Positions 32,673-44,382 of a DNA stretch of 64,000 nucleotides are shown here, one piece after another; position 1 is the first letter of the stretch, and the number at the start of each line of letters is the position of its first letter. The notes under the pieces were generated by a model. The model did not search any database and had not been told where the DNA came from. It saw only the letters and a list, made by a program, of their open reading frames with translations. This DNA comes from Aurelia coerulea (taxonomy: Eukaryota; Cnidaria; Scyphozoa; Semaeostomeae; Ulmaridae): NCBI GenBank assembly GCA_039566865.1, contig CM076943.1, positions 37,394,663 through 37,458,662 of the forward strand, in the 5' to 3' direction. The translations under genes and the position numbers were made by a program.

Positions 32673-33917
32673 CCGGGTCTTCCAAAATGATAGTCCTTTT
32701 GTTTGATTATTGTTTGATTATTGTTTGATTGCTTACATGTCCATAGCCAATAAACCGATTTTCAAAAACTTTGTTTTATATGATTGCCTAAGGGCTAAAT
32801 TGTATTTTAAGATGTTGGTTGTGGTTTTACCACGCGTTTTCATGTCGAACAGAAGATTGGTAAACTTGCTCAGATTAAAGCCTTAGATGGTACCGGGTGA
32901 GTCAGAAAAAAGAATCCCTCTTGGAAGGCCACTGCTCTATGAATATCAAAGCAATGATATTGAAAACTGTCTTGTTTTATTGCCAATATGTGCGATTAGG
33001 TTCAGTAATCTACGGGGCCTTAATCGACCATTCCTTCCCGTGGATATGGGTGATTTTTTGTAGAAAGCCCCTTCCAAGAACCTGCAAAAACGAATGAAAA
33101 CAATGAGCAAATTTTCCTTCCGAAAAGTGATGACACTCGTATGAATTAATGTATTTTGTCCTCTTGGGAAAATGGAATCCCCCTGAATAGGTCATAGATA
33201 CCAGGGGGAGGACTTGTTCATCCTCCCAAGAGCATAGCACGTGCTAAAGCGTCCGTAAGTCATTGCTGTAAGGCCATTGTAAGGCGGAATGTTAGGGTAA
33301 TTTGTTTATGATTTTGGGCACGTTTTGAAGGTTTTTTGAAGCGGCTTTCTCGAGGAAATCCCTCATAATTTCAGAATGGAGTGGCCGATTTCAGTCAGGT
33401 AAATTCTATAGTAGATTTGAACATTTCTAAAATTAAACTATATGTTTGCTGCTATCATTGTCTTGATATCCAGGAAGCCGTGACCTTTCAAACGGGGATT
33501 CTTTTTTCTGACTCACCCGGTACGAGAAAGAAACGGCCTACTTTTCCAGTCAACATTTTAGATGCGATTCAAAAGGCTGAACTCGTATTCGTATTCTCTG
33601 AAGTCAATTTTAACTGAATTCGTATTCTCTGAACGCCATATATTCTATGAACGACATATAAGTTCAGCCTTTTGCATCACATTTAAAATGTTGACTAGCA
33701 AAGAAGGCCGTTTCTCGTTCATGCTATCTAAGGCTTGAATTTGAGCAGTCTTATCGATCTTCTTTTCAACATGAAGAAATCGGCCTAAGCCACAGCTAAC
33801 ATCCTCAAGTACAAATTAGCCTTTCTGCAATCGGATAGAATGAAGTTTTTGAAAATCGGTTCATTGGTTATGGAGATATAAGCAATCAAACGATAATACA
33901 TCATCTTGGGACACCTG
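32673..33917. mobile_element. Foldback Tc/mariner-like element with TA target duplication, split by a nested MITE
   Basis: The ends CCGGGTCTTCCAAAATGAT and, inverted, CCAGGTGTCCCAAGATGAT are flanked by TA (32671-32672 and 33918-33919). Arms of about 270 bases are complementary when the inner insertion at 32893-33520 is skipped: for example AACCGATTTTCAAAAACTT on the left and its near complement at about 33843. No transposase is present. Confidence 0.85.
32893..33520. mobile_element. MITE nested in the foldback arm (CCGGGTGAGTCAG ends, TA duplication)
   Basis: Both ends read CCGGGTGAGTCAGAAAAAAG inward and are flanked by TA (32891-32892, 33521-33522). The opposite arm of the host foldback reads straight through the insertion point (GCCTTAGATAGCA, then GAGAAACGGCC), giving an internal empty-site control. 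A diverged relative is at 39074-39560. Confidence 0.88.
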
Positions 33918-34690
33918 GTAGTGTATTTTAGAAAGCACATACTGATGTTGAATTCCTACTGGCAGCTTCTTTATTCCAACCAATGTTGCAATCTGTATTA
34001 GATATGGAAATGCAGAGATGCTGCTTTACTTCTTCGACGCAAAATATCACAATCTTTTCGAGAGGTAGAACCATTGAATATGTCGAGACCGATTAGGATT
34101 GCTCTAACCAACGTAAAGGAGTTTAGATTTATTTAACTGCAAACTCGTAATTGCAGACGTCTGAAGCCAGCAAAGCATTTACATCAACTATTCAGCGGTC
34201 AAGTATATATGGGAGGTGTTGAAAAAGTCCCGAAATGGCAATTATATGTTTACCCATTAGGAGCTGCCTGCTTTTCAAGCACATACACAGAAGATAGCAA
34301 TAGATGATTGTTCAATCCAAGTTTTGTATTGTAAGACGCATTGAATTTTTTTAAACCCACTGCACGCTCTTGATAAAGACTTACATCACGTTGGACTTGA
34401 ACTTTCGTATGAAATTTCAAGATATTTCATAGCTTTTTATAAAGAAAATACAATGTTTTGTGTAGTATTAAAGGGAATCGACATATTTGATAGCTGGCCC
34501 GGGCCAAGTTGCAAATAAGCTTGATTGTATTTGACAACTTTGGCACATGGAGAAAGAAACTGTTTTTATTGCGAGGAGAAAGAAACAATAGTTGTGTGGG
34601 CATTTCTTAGCCTATTTGTAGCGGCTGCTTGATATAGCTTTTTCGATTCTTTTTAACGATGAAAGCAGGTATTTTGAGCTATGATTCCAT
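33918..34690. other. VSP intron, nothing recognised
   Basis: No gene or repeat structure was recognised between the foldback element and the Penelope-like fragment. Confidence 0.4.
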
Positions 34691-34906
34691 CTATTTCGTC
34701 CTTGATAAGCCATACAGGATTCCCGGCTTACTACCTGTTGGAAATGAATTCTTATAAACCTCTAAAGTAATACTGCCATTCTTAAGTAACGTGTCTCTTT
34801 GATAACGAATAACCTTACCTTCGCGTTTGATATTTTCATCCTTGACAAAGTGGCACCGATGCAAATAATTGACATCATTGAGATAATCAAATTCGAAGAG
34901 TTTCAA
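34691..34906 (-). pseudogene. Penelope-like element reverse-transcriptase fragment
   Basis: A 71-codon minus-strand stretch ends in a lysine-leucine-rich segment, then SITLEVYKNSFPTGSKPG and ILYGLSRTK. The PTGS-P-YGLPKxHK type motif is diagnostic of the N-terminal part of Penelope-like and related reverse transcriptases. The fragment stops before the catalytic core and is a truncated relic. Confidence 0.65.
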
Positions 34907-34972
34907 TCGTTTCAGTTTTGTGTAACCCGTTACAGTTCACTTTTCCAACCAGAAGTCTCTCTTTTTTTATAG

Positions 34973-35061
34973 CCAGTTGCTGCAATTTTGTCATAATGCT
35001 AAGGAGTGGCTCTCAGCCAATAGAGATCACATCATAGTGGTTCACTGCAAAGGAGGCAAAG
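34973..35061 (+). CDS. VSP: VSP exon: catalytic P-loop, first part
   Basis: Acceptor TTTTTTTATAG, donor GTTTGT at 35062. The first base completes a serine codon, then QLLQFCHNAKEWLSANRDHI and IVVHCKGGK follow, leaving the first G of a glycine codon. HCKGGKG is the start of the CX5R phosphatase signature. A different acceptor four bases downstream would break the phase, so CCAG is the exon start. Confidence 0.95.
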
Positions 35062-35182
35062 GTTTGTGAAGTCCTCCCTTGTTTCGGTTGTGAATAAATC
35101 GACATTGGAGCTCACGCTGTCATGCGCATCGCTACTTTTGTCTCTTCCCTTGTTCTCAACGGTCAACCTAATTTGCATATTA

Positions 35183-36592
35183 CTTAAGGTAACTCTGTTT
35201 TCTGCTTCAGTGAACAGCGAGATGCTGTTTTGCAAAACCACTCTCCTCAGAAAACAGTTAATTTCTCCAATATCATTCGGCCTATCTAAAAGCGGTAAAA
35301 AGGATGTTGTTCAGCATAGTCTGGGCAGTCAAAAGATGTATAAATTGCAATGTTTTCGTAAACGCTGGCTTCGCAAATCCTAGTTCAAATCTTTTTGTTA
35401 ATTTCAGAAAAGTAGATTTTTCTCCAAAACTACTCGAATAAGTTTCAATATTTTTGCTCCATCTTTAGCTACAATGCCTGCCAAAAGTCCTTGGAACACT
35501 TAGGCCATTTCTTGACAATCCGCAGTTCTAACCATAGCGATTAGGCTTAAACACCCCCTCACCCCCAAAACAATGTTGATTTGGAAGGTTATTGTCCTTG
35601 CATTCCATCAGAGTAGCGAATCGTCCTGCCATCCCCATTTTGTCATCACAGAACAACATTGTTCTCAGGGGGAGAGGGGGAAATCGCAAAAAAATGCAAA
35701 AATTGCAAAGGTGTTCCAAGACTTTTGGCAGGCATTGTAGGTAGTTGATCTACAACTTTGCCAAGTCTGATTGAAAAAGCTCGACTAGATTTCCTGCAAT
35801 CGAATGTTATATGTCTGTTTACTTTTCGACATCGAAGGGAAAAGCGTTGGTCAACAAATTAGCCCATGCAGAAGGAGTTGAACGCTTTTCCAACAAATTT
35901 AGTTTTAGATCTATGCTCATTGTAGACTCTGAAAGAAATTGATAATTTGTGAATGCTCATGAAAGTCTCGAAAGACACCCAACGCATGGTTTTGGGAAGT
36001 TGCTGGTAAAATTCAGTAGCTTTTAATCAATAGATGCAAATGATACTTTTACAAGCGCACTGAGGATGTCTATTGAGAAATGGGTATGGTATTCCCAATA
36101 GATGACGTTAATTTTTTTTACCAATGGAAACATTTCTGAAAGTTATTTCAAGCCTGAGCAAGCGTGCTTTACAGCATGGAAGTCTGTTGACCAAGGTTTC
36201 TCCCTTTAGCTGTCGCAAAGTAAACAGAAACATAAAATTCGATCACAGGAAATCTCGTTGAGCTTTTTCAATCAGACTTGGCAAAGTTGTAGATCAACTA
36301 CCTAGCAAAAGATGGAGCGAAAAAAATAGAAACTTTTTCGAGTAGTTTTGGAGAAAAATCCACCTTTCTGAAAATGACAAAAAGATTTGAACTAGGATTT
36401 GCGATGTCAGCGTTGACGCAAATATTCCGATTTAAACATCTTTCGATTGCCCAAACTACACAGAACAACATCCTTTTTTCCTCTTTTCGATGGGCCGAGT
36501 AATATTGGAGAAATTAACCGTCTTCTGAGGAGAGTGGTTTTACGAAACAGCATCTCGCTGTGCAATAGAGCGGAAAGCAGAGTTACCTTAAG
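35183..36592. mobile_element. Foldback element with imperfect long arms
   Basis: The left arm (35183-35469 continued at 35740 to about 35855) pairs with the right arm (about 36190-36592). Examples are CTTAAGGTAACTCTG with its complement at 36576-36592, and GGTAGTTGATCTACAACTTT with its complement near 36285. The loop is about 330 bases. Termini seem to be near CTTAAGG; the target duplication is unclear. Confidence 0.78.
35472..35737. mobile_element. 266-bp MITE nested in the foldback left arm
   Basis: Inverted ends CAATGCCTGCCAAAAGTC and TTTTGGCAGGCATTG, flanked by TA (35470-35471, 35738-35739). The opposite arm, read as complement, passes TTTTGCTAGGTAGTTGATC without the insert, which proves a later insertion at TA. 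Confidence 0.87.
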
Positions 36593-37066
36593 TGCAGTAA
36601 ATCGTTTTTTGCGCATGCAATCTGGAGCCCTTTTTGGGGGATTCCTTGAGGCTTACAACTTAGCCTCTTCGTATCCCAACAACGATGTCAATGAATTATC
36701 AGTCATTTTAAAGCAGGATGGCTAGCTGATCTGCAGAAAATCATTCAAACCAAATCAGTCATACCATTCTATTGCAAGGAGTCATTTGCTGTTGTATTTG
36801 CACTTGAGTTGTATTTGCACATGCTTCACAGCGGACTAGCAATTTCAGCTTCAGTTGAAATCCAAATACATCGAACGTGATCATCGTTTAGCGAGCGAAG
36901 ACATATGAAATTGATACATGATATAACATTCATGATATAAGTATATTCTGTTGAGGCTAAAAGCCTCTAGAAAGGTGATTAATCAACATGTGACACCAAA
37001 CGTTAGCACCTTTAAATTCTCTCACGTAAGCCCAAATGGTCTCTTCATTTGCCAACACTAGATCTA
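36593..37066. other. VSP intron, nothing recognised
   Basis: AT-rich spacer between the foldback element and a LINE fragment. Confidence 0.4.
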
Positions 37067-37917
37067 ACATATTTGCTGTTTTGTTTCCTCTATACTGGGT
37101 TGGCAAATAGACATGTTGATGGAGAAAGCAGTCCTGCTTGCATTCAAGAATTTTGATTCTAGGTTGTCTGAATCGTGCAGTGTGCTACATGCAATATCAG
37201 AATAATTAAAATCCCCTGTCGTCAGAACATGTGAGTATTGACTTTGGGTTGCTCTGATTAACTCAGCCATCATCTGTTCATTTTCTCTTTCTGTGTTATT
37301 GGGTGGGCGATGCACACAATCAATAATTGATAACTTATCACTTCCCTGTAATTTCATGTCTGGCCATAGCATAACCAACTGTTCCTCTACCTCTGTAAAA
37401 TATGTCATTTCATCACAGACCAACGTTTCTTTCACATATATACAAACACCCCTTTTTGGATTTTCATTGACATTGAGAAAGTATCCATACATTTTTCACT
37501 CAGCTTCTCTAACCTCATATTTACTATTATTAAGAAGGGTCCCTGTAACAAAGACAATATCTGGATTGTAGTCCCTGAAGATACGCTCCACTCCTTATCC
37601 TTTATTCACTGATGAGTCTGCATTGCATTGCATGCAATTCAGCCCAAATGTTCTATTATTTTGATGATAAGTTCTTTTTACAGTTTTGCCATTTCCATAA
37701 AAAACATTAGGTTGATTGTTCAGACTTGTGGTGCTTTCTTTGCTCTCTTTATTTCCCTTTGCTCTCTCAGAGGAAGTTGGAGAAATTTAACGTTGCGTAT
37801 TTGCCATCTGTCTTTTTCCTCCTGTGTTAAGCATTCTGACCTTTTTTGTCTCTTTCTAACGCTAGCTTCTTCCATGTATTCCTTTGGCATGGAGTTTGAT
37901 CGAATTTTTACTGTCAA
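37067..37917 (-). pseudogene. LINE endonuclease fragment (CR1/L2-like)
   Basis: Minus-strand reading from about 37645 gives LNCMQCNADSSVNK, a stop, then FRDYNPDIVFVTGTLLN, an in-frame stop at the GAGTGA near 37500, and MYGYFLNVNENPKRGVCIYV. These correspond to the apurinic-like endonuclease domain of LINE ORF2, ending with HVLTTGDFNYSDI near 37200. Upstream (37720-37917) is a lysine/glutamate-rich short frame of unknown identity that may be part of the same element. Reverse transcriptase is missing. Confidence 0.8.
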
Positions 37918-37930
37918 GTTGTCTGTTACC

Positions 37931-39071
37931 TGATTTTCAGAATCATCGAATGACTTTGCTTTCTTTAAAAGTAGCTCCTTATCAGCCGCACTTTCAACTG
38001 TTACACGAAGGGGTCAAGGTTCACCATTTTCAGCAATTTTTCTTTCTTGCAGAGCTTTCAAATGCAATGTTTTTGCTCATTCTGTGCTTCAATACATTTA
38101 TTCAAATGCTTCATATCCGTATAACGCCCCTCTTGGCGCTGTTCCGCTGCCCCTCTGTCCTGTATTTCAATTAGGTTTGTATCATAATGTTCAACTAGCA
38201 GATCTTCTCTTGTTTTGTTACAACAATTGCAAAAGAGCCATTATCTTATTGGATCCTCGATGGCATCCTGGACAAAACCATTGAATAACGCCTTATATAG
38301 TGTACCGTTGAAGAAGGCCTAACCACTCGAGAAAACAGGCATCAAGTTGGTCTTTTGCGTTTTTTATTATTTGTTTCAGTGCTGACTAGTTTCGACAACT
38401 AGGGCATCTTCAGAGCAACTGATTTATTCAGAGTATCAACCTCTATTTATAGTATTTGTATGTCCATATTCGTGACTTATTGTTTCCTCGAGGGTTCGTT
38501 GTATGAAGAGTTCACTTTTGATCTGTTCTTTTATCATTCAGTTCCTTGTTAGTTCTATTTTTGTATTCATTTTAGTATCTATGTTAAGTGTAACAGGCGC
38601 AGAGTTGCAATGTATTTGCTTGCTCCTTGTACTATCGTCTCGCAGTGTTATTGTTTGTTAGGAAATTGTACATTTTAGGAGAATTTATAGTAAAAATAAA
38701 TAGTAACATTTAAGTTAGCCCTTTGCCTCAATGAGGCTGGTCATTCTTTTAAATCGGTTGACAATTCATGATTGTGCAGTTTTACAAACGCCGATGCATC
38801 AGTTTGGACACCCAGTGCGTTATTTTTGTTAAAACCCGCTCCCCTGAAATAACTAGGGTAGCTGACCAAAGGTAAAAGTATGATATGATTTTTTCAGAAG
38901 GTCAAATCATGCAGAAGTTCTTTCACTTAAAGTTGCATTTCAAAGGTTTATACCAGTGACAGTCTGTCAAGAAAATTGACTTTTATATTTCAAAGCAGAG
39001 GTTGGAGATTTGAGATGGATATACAGCACAAAGTTTTTAGTTTGTCCGTCTGGCTTAAAAGCTGCCCTTTC
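37931..39071. other. VSP intron with possible Penelope-like terminal sequence
   Basis: No gene was recognised. Bases 38295-38420 include TTGAAGAAGGC, GTTTCGACAACTAG and GCATCTTCAGAG, words reminiscent of the noncoding ends of Penelope-like elements. The remainder is unassigned. Confidence 0.35.
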
Positions 39072-39073
39072 TA

Positions 39074-39560
39074 ACGGCTGAGTCAGAAGAACAATCCCCG
39101 CTTCAAAGGCCATTGCTCTCGGATACCAATGCCATAATATTTGCTGGTATATAATTCAAAGCGGACATATTCAAACAGATTTCAAAATTTACTTGACACT
39201 TGAATCGGTTTCTCCATTCTAAAATCGTGAAGGATTTTCTCAAGAAAGCCCCTTGAGGAAATATTCAAAACGCACCTAAAATCATGACCGATTTCAAGCC
39301 TTTACCTATTTCCAGCCGTACAGCAATAACTTTTACATGGCAAAAATGATTGGAAATGTCTATCGTGATTTTAGCACGTTTTGAAAGTTGCTTGGGGAGT
39401 TTTCTAGAGAAGCCCCTGACAATTTCAGAACAAAGTGGGTAGCTGATTTCAGTCAGGTAAATTTAAAATGAATTTGAACATGTCAATTTGCCACTGTTAT
39501 CTGCTTGTTATCCAGGTAACAGTTGCCTTTCAAACAGGGATTGCTTTTTTACTCACCCGG
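39074..39560. mobile_element. Second, diverged copy of the CCGGGTGAGTCAG MITE
   Basis: Left end ACGGCTGAGTCAGAAGAACA and right end, inverted, CCGGGTGAGTAAAAAAGCAA are flanked by TA (39072-39073, 39561-39562). Internal words GGCCATTGCTCT and GATTTCAGTCAGGTAAATT match the copy at 32893-33520. Confidence 0.82.
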
Positions 39561-39780
39561 TAGAACGCTTTGATTTCAAATACAATGCATTGACAAGTTA
39601 CGCATCATCAATTATTTTGCTTTTAATCTGTTATGGAACATGTTGACGTTAAAAATTGGCAGGAATCAGTCTTTTCATGCATAGAGGTATCCAAAACTTT
39701 TTAAGGCAAGATATGGTTCATTTGGCCAGCAATGTAGCTCCTTGTAATGAAATACGTTTGGCTATCTTGCTTTTTTGCAG

Positions 39781-39842
39781 GAAGGACAGGAACTTGCATT
39801 GCATCATGGCTCCTTTTCTCTGGCCAGTTCAAAACTGCAGAG
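39781..39842 (+). CDS. VSP: VSP exon: catalytic P-loop, second part
   Basis: Acceptor CTTTTTTGCAG, donor GTCAGT at 39843. Two bases complete the glycine, then RTGTCIASWLLFSGQFKTAE, ending in phase 0. The arginine completes HCKGGKGR, the catalytic CX5R loop, so an intron of 4.7 kb interrupts the active site. Confidence 0.95.
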
Positions 39843-40916
39843 GTCAGTTTGTGTTTAATATCTCTTAGTCCGTTTTGTTTTAAATGTAATGTGTTTGATG
39901 TTATCGTTGCATCGTTGCTCGGTTTGTCTATCCTCCATATTTTTACATCTGTCGGTTGAAGTCTCAGCAGATGCATGACATTTAATGATGCTTTTACATC
40001 TCTCGTGAGAGCATTCTACTCGTTCTTTTTTCTCAACCAGTTGCCATCCCTCATGATATCATCATATTCAGGCTTGTCACATGCCAACCTTTTTCGTCCT
40101 CGTTCAGGCAAGTTCAAATGGCTGTTCAAAGACTTAAAGGAGTCCGGGGAATAGTTTTAATGACCATGATCTCTCCAAGGAAACATTAGTTAACCTGTGG
40201 AGAAAAAAGTGCAAAAGAACACAAAACACAGTTAGCCATATAAGCCTGTTAAACCTGCAAAAAGCCTGTAAAAGAACAGCAAACAAAGTTTACCTGCAAA
40301 ATCAATTTGCTGAAAACCGGGCTTCCTCGCATTCTCATCTGTCTGCATTCGTACGAGAAGTAAATAACCACACAAGAAGCCAAATTTATCACCAAAAAGA
40401 ACGAAAGGAAATCATCAACCACGTGCTAGTTATTTTAATGACCTAGCAGAACTCAGAAACAAACTGTCAAAGAGCAAAGCCTTGTTGAGAAAAGTTTTCA
40501 TTTTCAGATTAAACTCATTCGGGCATTTTGGGGTCTGGGCATGAATCAAGATATCGTTATTACTAAAACAGAATAACAGTTGGGGTGTTGCTATTCTAAA
40601 GAAGGGTGATTGTTCAAGTAAAATACACGACATATTAAGTGACTGGTGTAAGTTTCTGGAGCTACAGGCCACGCCACCTCAGCGAAACCTCTTGTCACAA
40701 ACTAAGTTTTTCAACATTTTTCGACCAAAATTACGGTGCCTACCACTTCAGCTAAAGTATTTTGTTAACCCCCCCCCCCCCCCCCTAGTCAATGTTGTTT
40801 GTTTTGACTCAAAACACTTGCTGTATGATATTTTCCAAGTTAGAGAAAATAGCAACATTGCCGGGGGGTAAAGGGGGTTGTTTGCTCTTCAGATCTACTG
40901 TTTCCCGCTTTGTGAC
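39843..40916. other. VSP intron
   Basis: Nothing coding recognised. A stretch at 40655-40765 resembles 43005-43085, so a dispersed repeat is present. A run of 17 C occurs at 40769-40785. Confidence 0.4.
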
Positions 40917-40924
40917 AAAGGTTT

Positions 40925-42124
40925 GGCTATCTTTAAAACATGGAATCTGGAAACTGGAATCTAGAAACTGGAATCTGGAATCTTTAAAATGATCGAAAAT
41001 ATTAAACGGAAATAATCCTAATTGATCGTAGACCCCGAATTCCGATGAAAATTTATGGGCCTTTAGTGTGTTGAAAATTTATGGGACAGGAGAAAGAATC
41101 TAATCTTGATGGGAGATATGAATGCAGATATGAGGCAAAGAGAGGGAAATATAATACAAAGTGTCAGGTTACTGAAGAACCTTTTAAGGAGATTGGATCT
41201 CAAGAATGTTACCAAGAACCCAACAAGGACAACTCAAAGCACAGAAAATCTGATAGATCTAATTGTAACAAGTGATAAGAACAAAATCTAATCAGCTGAA
41301 ACATTTGACACAGGAATAGCTGACCACTCCCTAGTATATGCCATTTTGAAGTTAAAGAAAGAAAACACTCCTCCGCAATATCAATGGGTAACAAACATGA
41401 AGCAATGTAACTGGGCTGGATTTAATGAATCATTGAGAAAGGTCCCATGGATGGTATGTGATATTTTTGATGACCCAGATGATATTCTCTGGGCCTGGAA
41501 TTATTTATATAAGGAAGTAAGAAGTGATTATATCAAAGAAAGAGTAGCAAAGGTACGAACAAAATCTTTACCATGGATGAACTCAGAAATAAGAAAGCTC
41601 ATGAACAAGAGGTTTAAACTTCTAAAAGTAGCAAAAAGATCAAAGCTAACAGTTCCTTCGTCTGCGCTGTAGTCAAACTGAATCCAGGACTTAGTTTCTG
41701 AAATATCTGGGGATATGTTCTTCCGTAAATGTAGTTGATTTTTCGAATTTTTCTTCGATATTTCCAACGCAATACACAACTTCTCACACACTTCCTATAC
41801 AAAACACACTAACTCGGCCAGGTGCTTAACTACAAGTGCCAGCATGCATTGCGCGCCGCACTAGTGATGACGTAATCATAGGAATGGTCTATTCCGAATA
41901 ATGATAACGATCTGACTTCCTCGCGGTCATTCACATTGAAATGCTTCAAATCACTTCCCAAACGGATCCCACTTATCGTATTTCATCGCACTTCATCGGA
42001 ATTCTGGGTCTACGATCAATTAGGATTATTTCCGTTTGATATTTTCGATCATTTTAAAGATTACAGTTTCCAGATTCCAGTTTCCAGATTCCAATTTCCA
42101 GTTTCCATGTTTTAAAGATTGCCC
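40925..42124. mobile_element. Foldback element with 8-bp target duplication carrying a LINE fragment
   Basis: Inverted ends of about 130 bases (GGCTATCTTTAAAACATGG left; GGGCAATCTTTAAAACATGG right, inverted) are flanked by AAAGGTTT on both sides (40917-40924, 42125-42132). Inside each arm are short tandem GGAATCTGGAAACT units and ATCGTAGACCC. Between the arms lies a LINE endonuclease fragment. The 8-bp duplication fits hAT or MULE-type transposition. Confidence 0.85.
41091..41672 (+). pseudogene. LINE ORF2 fragment captured inside the foldback element
   Basis: One frame reads NLMGDMNADMRQREGN, then a TAA at 41289, TFDTGIADHSLVYAILK, and PWMNSEIRKLMNKRFKL. GDxNxD and the DHS motif belong to the LINE endonuclease; PWMNxEI-K is the conserved spacer before reverse transcriptase. 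It is a broken internal piece of an ORF2, with neither end. Confidence 0.82.
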
Positions 42125-42132
42125 AAAGGTTT

Positions 42133-43082
42133 TAGCGAGAATCGTTTAAGGTCAAGTGAGTGGAAGTATGCCTGTTTAGGCATGTAAAACAGTACTCAAA
42201 AGCAAGTAAATGCGATGAAATAATTAATAAGTTGAAGCGCTATGTCTGTCTGCAAAACATATTCAGTGCAAACTATTTTTATAAGCCCCAACTTCTCATT
42301 GGAGGTGCTTTAATGGCAGAACCAAAAATTGGAGAAACAACTGACAAAGTTGATCCCTTGCTACGGTGCTGCCTTTGACCTTGTTATACATGGCACGTAA
42401 GAGCAGTGATGCTAAGATGATTGTATGTGGCTGTGAAAATTTTACTGCCATTTTATTGAAGTTTTAAATATTTCCATCGATTGAAGGTAATTGGTGTGTG
42501 CTCAAATTCGGATGAAACATGGGCCTTTTGGATAGCAGACTGGTCCCACCACGAGTTATACCACAGGTCACCGCACGGGTCAAACCCTTCTTAGATGCTC
42601 CAATGCGCATTTTGCTAAAGAAAGCATGGGTCACACGGGTCACACTTATCTTTTATAAAACAACATGGTGACCCGTGCCAATTTCTATACAATTTCAACA
42701 GATCTCACCCTTCAGTAGTGTGACCCGTTGTGACCCGCGAATTTCTTGCACTATCACTATGCTAGTCTCCTGATAAAACTTTATTTAATAAACTTGATGC
42801 TGTTTAGCTACCAGTACCTTTTTTTATTGAAGGTGGACATTCTTTGATTTCAGAGCCACAGGCCATATCGATTCATTTCATGACATCAAATTGAACAATT
42901 AGCATCATCAATCACAAAGCAAATCACTTATCTGGAGCAAGCGCCATCGAATTAGTACCATTTAAATGAAAAATCTTGAATTTGAACCCTTCTAGAATGT
43001 TTCAGCCTCAAACAATTCTCGCCAAAACTTCTTGTCACAAACTAACTTAGTCAGCAGTTTTCAAGAAAAATCACAGGGCCTA
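42133..43082. other. VSP intron with palindromic GGGTCACA patch
   Basis: Several copies of GGGTCACA/TGTGACCC lie between 42560 and 42760 and could pair into a hairpin; they may mark a small unrecognised MITE. No gene was recognised. Confidence 0.4.
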
Positions 43083-43295
43083 CTACTTCAGCTGAAATAT
43101 TTTGTAATTTTGTTGTTCTGATCCATATGCGGAGATATGCGGGCAAGTACGTTTATTGCCAGCTTTTAGGCAAAGTTTCAAGACGTGATGGTCAATGGAG
43201 AGTTTGCTATCAATTTGAACTCGGAGTAATTGCTCGGTTCTGCCTATCTTACTTTCTTTAAGTTGTGTCAGGTCAGCTTTCTCTGTAGATTCCAA
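43083..43295 (-). pseudogene. LINE reverse-transcriptase C-terminal fragment
   Basis: The minus-strand frame contains EQLLRVQIDSKLSIDHHVLK followed by LCLKAGNK, matching the LLGVxID-L-F-HV-LCKKA segment after the palm domain of CR1/L2 reverse transcriptases. Only about 70 residues survive. Confidence 0.75.
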
Positions 43296-44301
43296 ATTTC
43301 GATGCTGTTGTTTTATTTTGTGCCATTTGGCAATGATGCCATGATAAAGTTCATAGAATTTGATATTCTATTATTTGAATAATAAAACAATTCTTGAAAA
43401 TTAATTCCGAATAACTACGTGATTTGTTGATTGGTTGATTTGAAATTAAAATTCAAGGGTTGGTCTTAAACTTATAGCCATAGCTGTGGACTGAAGGCCC
43501 TCCTCTACCCTTCTTCCTGAAGCAATATTTTTCGTAAAATGTGGATATTTTGCAAACAAATCATAGAGACGGATTGTGCATGGAATGATGGAAAATCCAG
43601 CTAATTAACACATTTTTGTGTCAATCCCCTTGTCAGCAGGACAGCTAAAATTTCCAAGGATTTCTAAAAACTTCATTGTGACGTCGGGCAAATGGCGCAA
43701 AAGTTTAAAAACACAACATCGAAATTTGTGATCCGAACAGAGAGTTGATCTGAAAAAATCGAAAGAAGTAAAGTATGCAGAATTGTAGTATTGCATCTCG
43801 TTGCGCCAACAAAATATAACCAACTGGAATTTGGTTATAAATTTTTGGCCATGACTGCAGCTCTCACTGACATTGAGTCATCATTTGGTAGTAGTTTCGG
43901 ATCTACCCAAAGAAAAGTTTATTTTGCAAATGAAAAGAATCCTTTCGAGCTGTTTTGGCATGAATTCCACTATTTAGTGTTTAAAGCTGTTGCCGTTTTC
44001 TCTCATCTTACGGCTGGGCTGGATGCGCATCAGATGTGCGTTAACTCAGGGCTAATTTCATTGAAAAATCATTCAATGATCCATGAAAACAATCAAAGTA
44101 GTCGATGCAGGCAGTTGCCCTCTTGCTGTCTCCTAGTTGGGTCTGCTCCTTATCTAATCTCAATATTTGATATGAGGAACTCAGAAACAATAAGATCTCT
44201 GTTGACCAACGATTGGAGCAATTTAGTGTTTGATTGAATGTGCAAGAATAATCCTGAGCTCTGAACTTTGGAGACTGACCGTTACTTTTTCTTTTTTGCA
44301 G
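43296..44301. other. VSP intron, nothing firmly recognised
   Basis: A 148-codon open frame at 43791-44237 resembles nothing I know and has no support; the rest is noncoding in appearance. Confidence 0.4.
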
Positions 44302-44382
44302 AAAAGTTTACATTACTTTGGATATCGAAGAACAGATCGAGCTAAAGGAAGCAAATTTCAAGGAGTTGAAACACCAAGTCAG
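44302..44382 (+). CDS. VSP: VSP exon: phosphatase domain, TI-loop region
   Basis: Acceptor CTTTTTTGCAG, donor GTAAGC at 44383; 27 codons in phase 0. The peptide KSLHYFGYRRTDRAKGSKFQ plus GVETPSQ matches SLYYFGERRTD-KFQGVETPSQ in TPTE proteins. This loop shapes the active site and influences 5- versus 3-phosphate preference in the family. Confidence 0.96.

Noticed and set aside
43791..44237. 148-codon open frame on the + strand
   Set aside because: No recognisable domain, AT-rich amino-acid composition and position in a VSP intron; probably chance.
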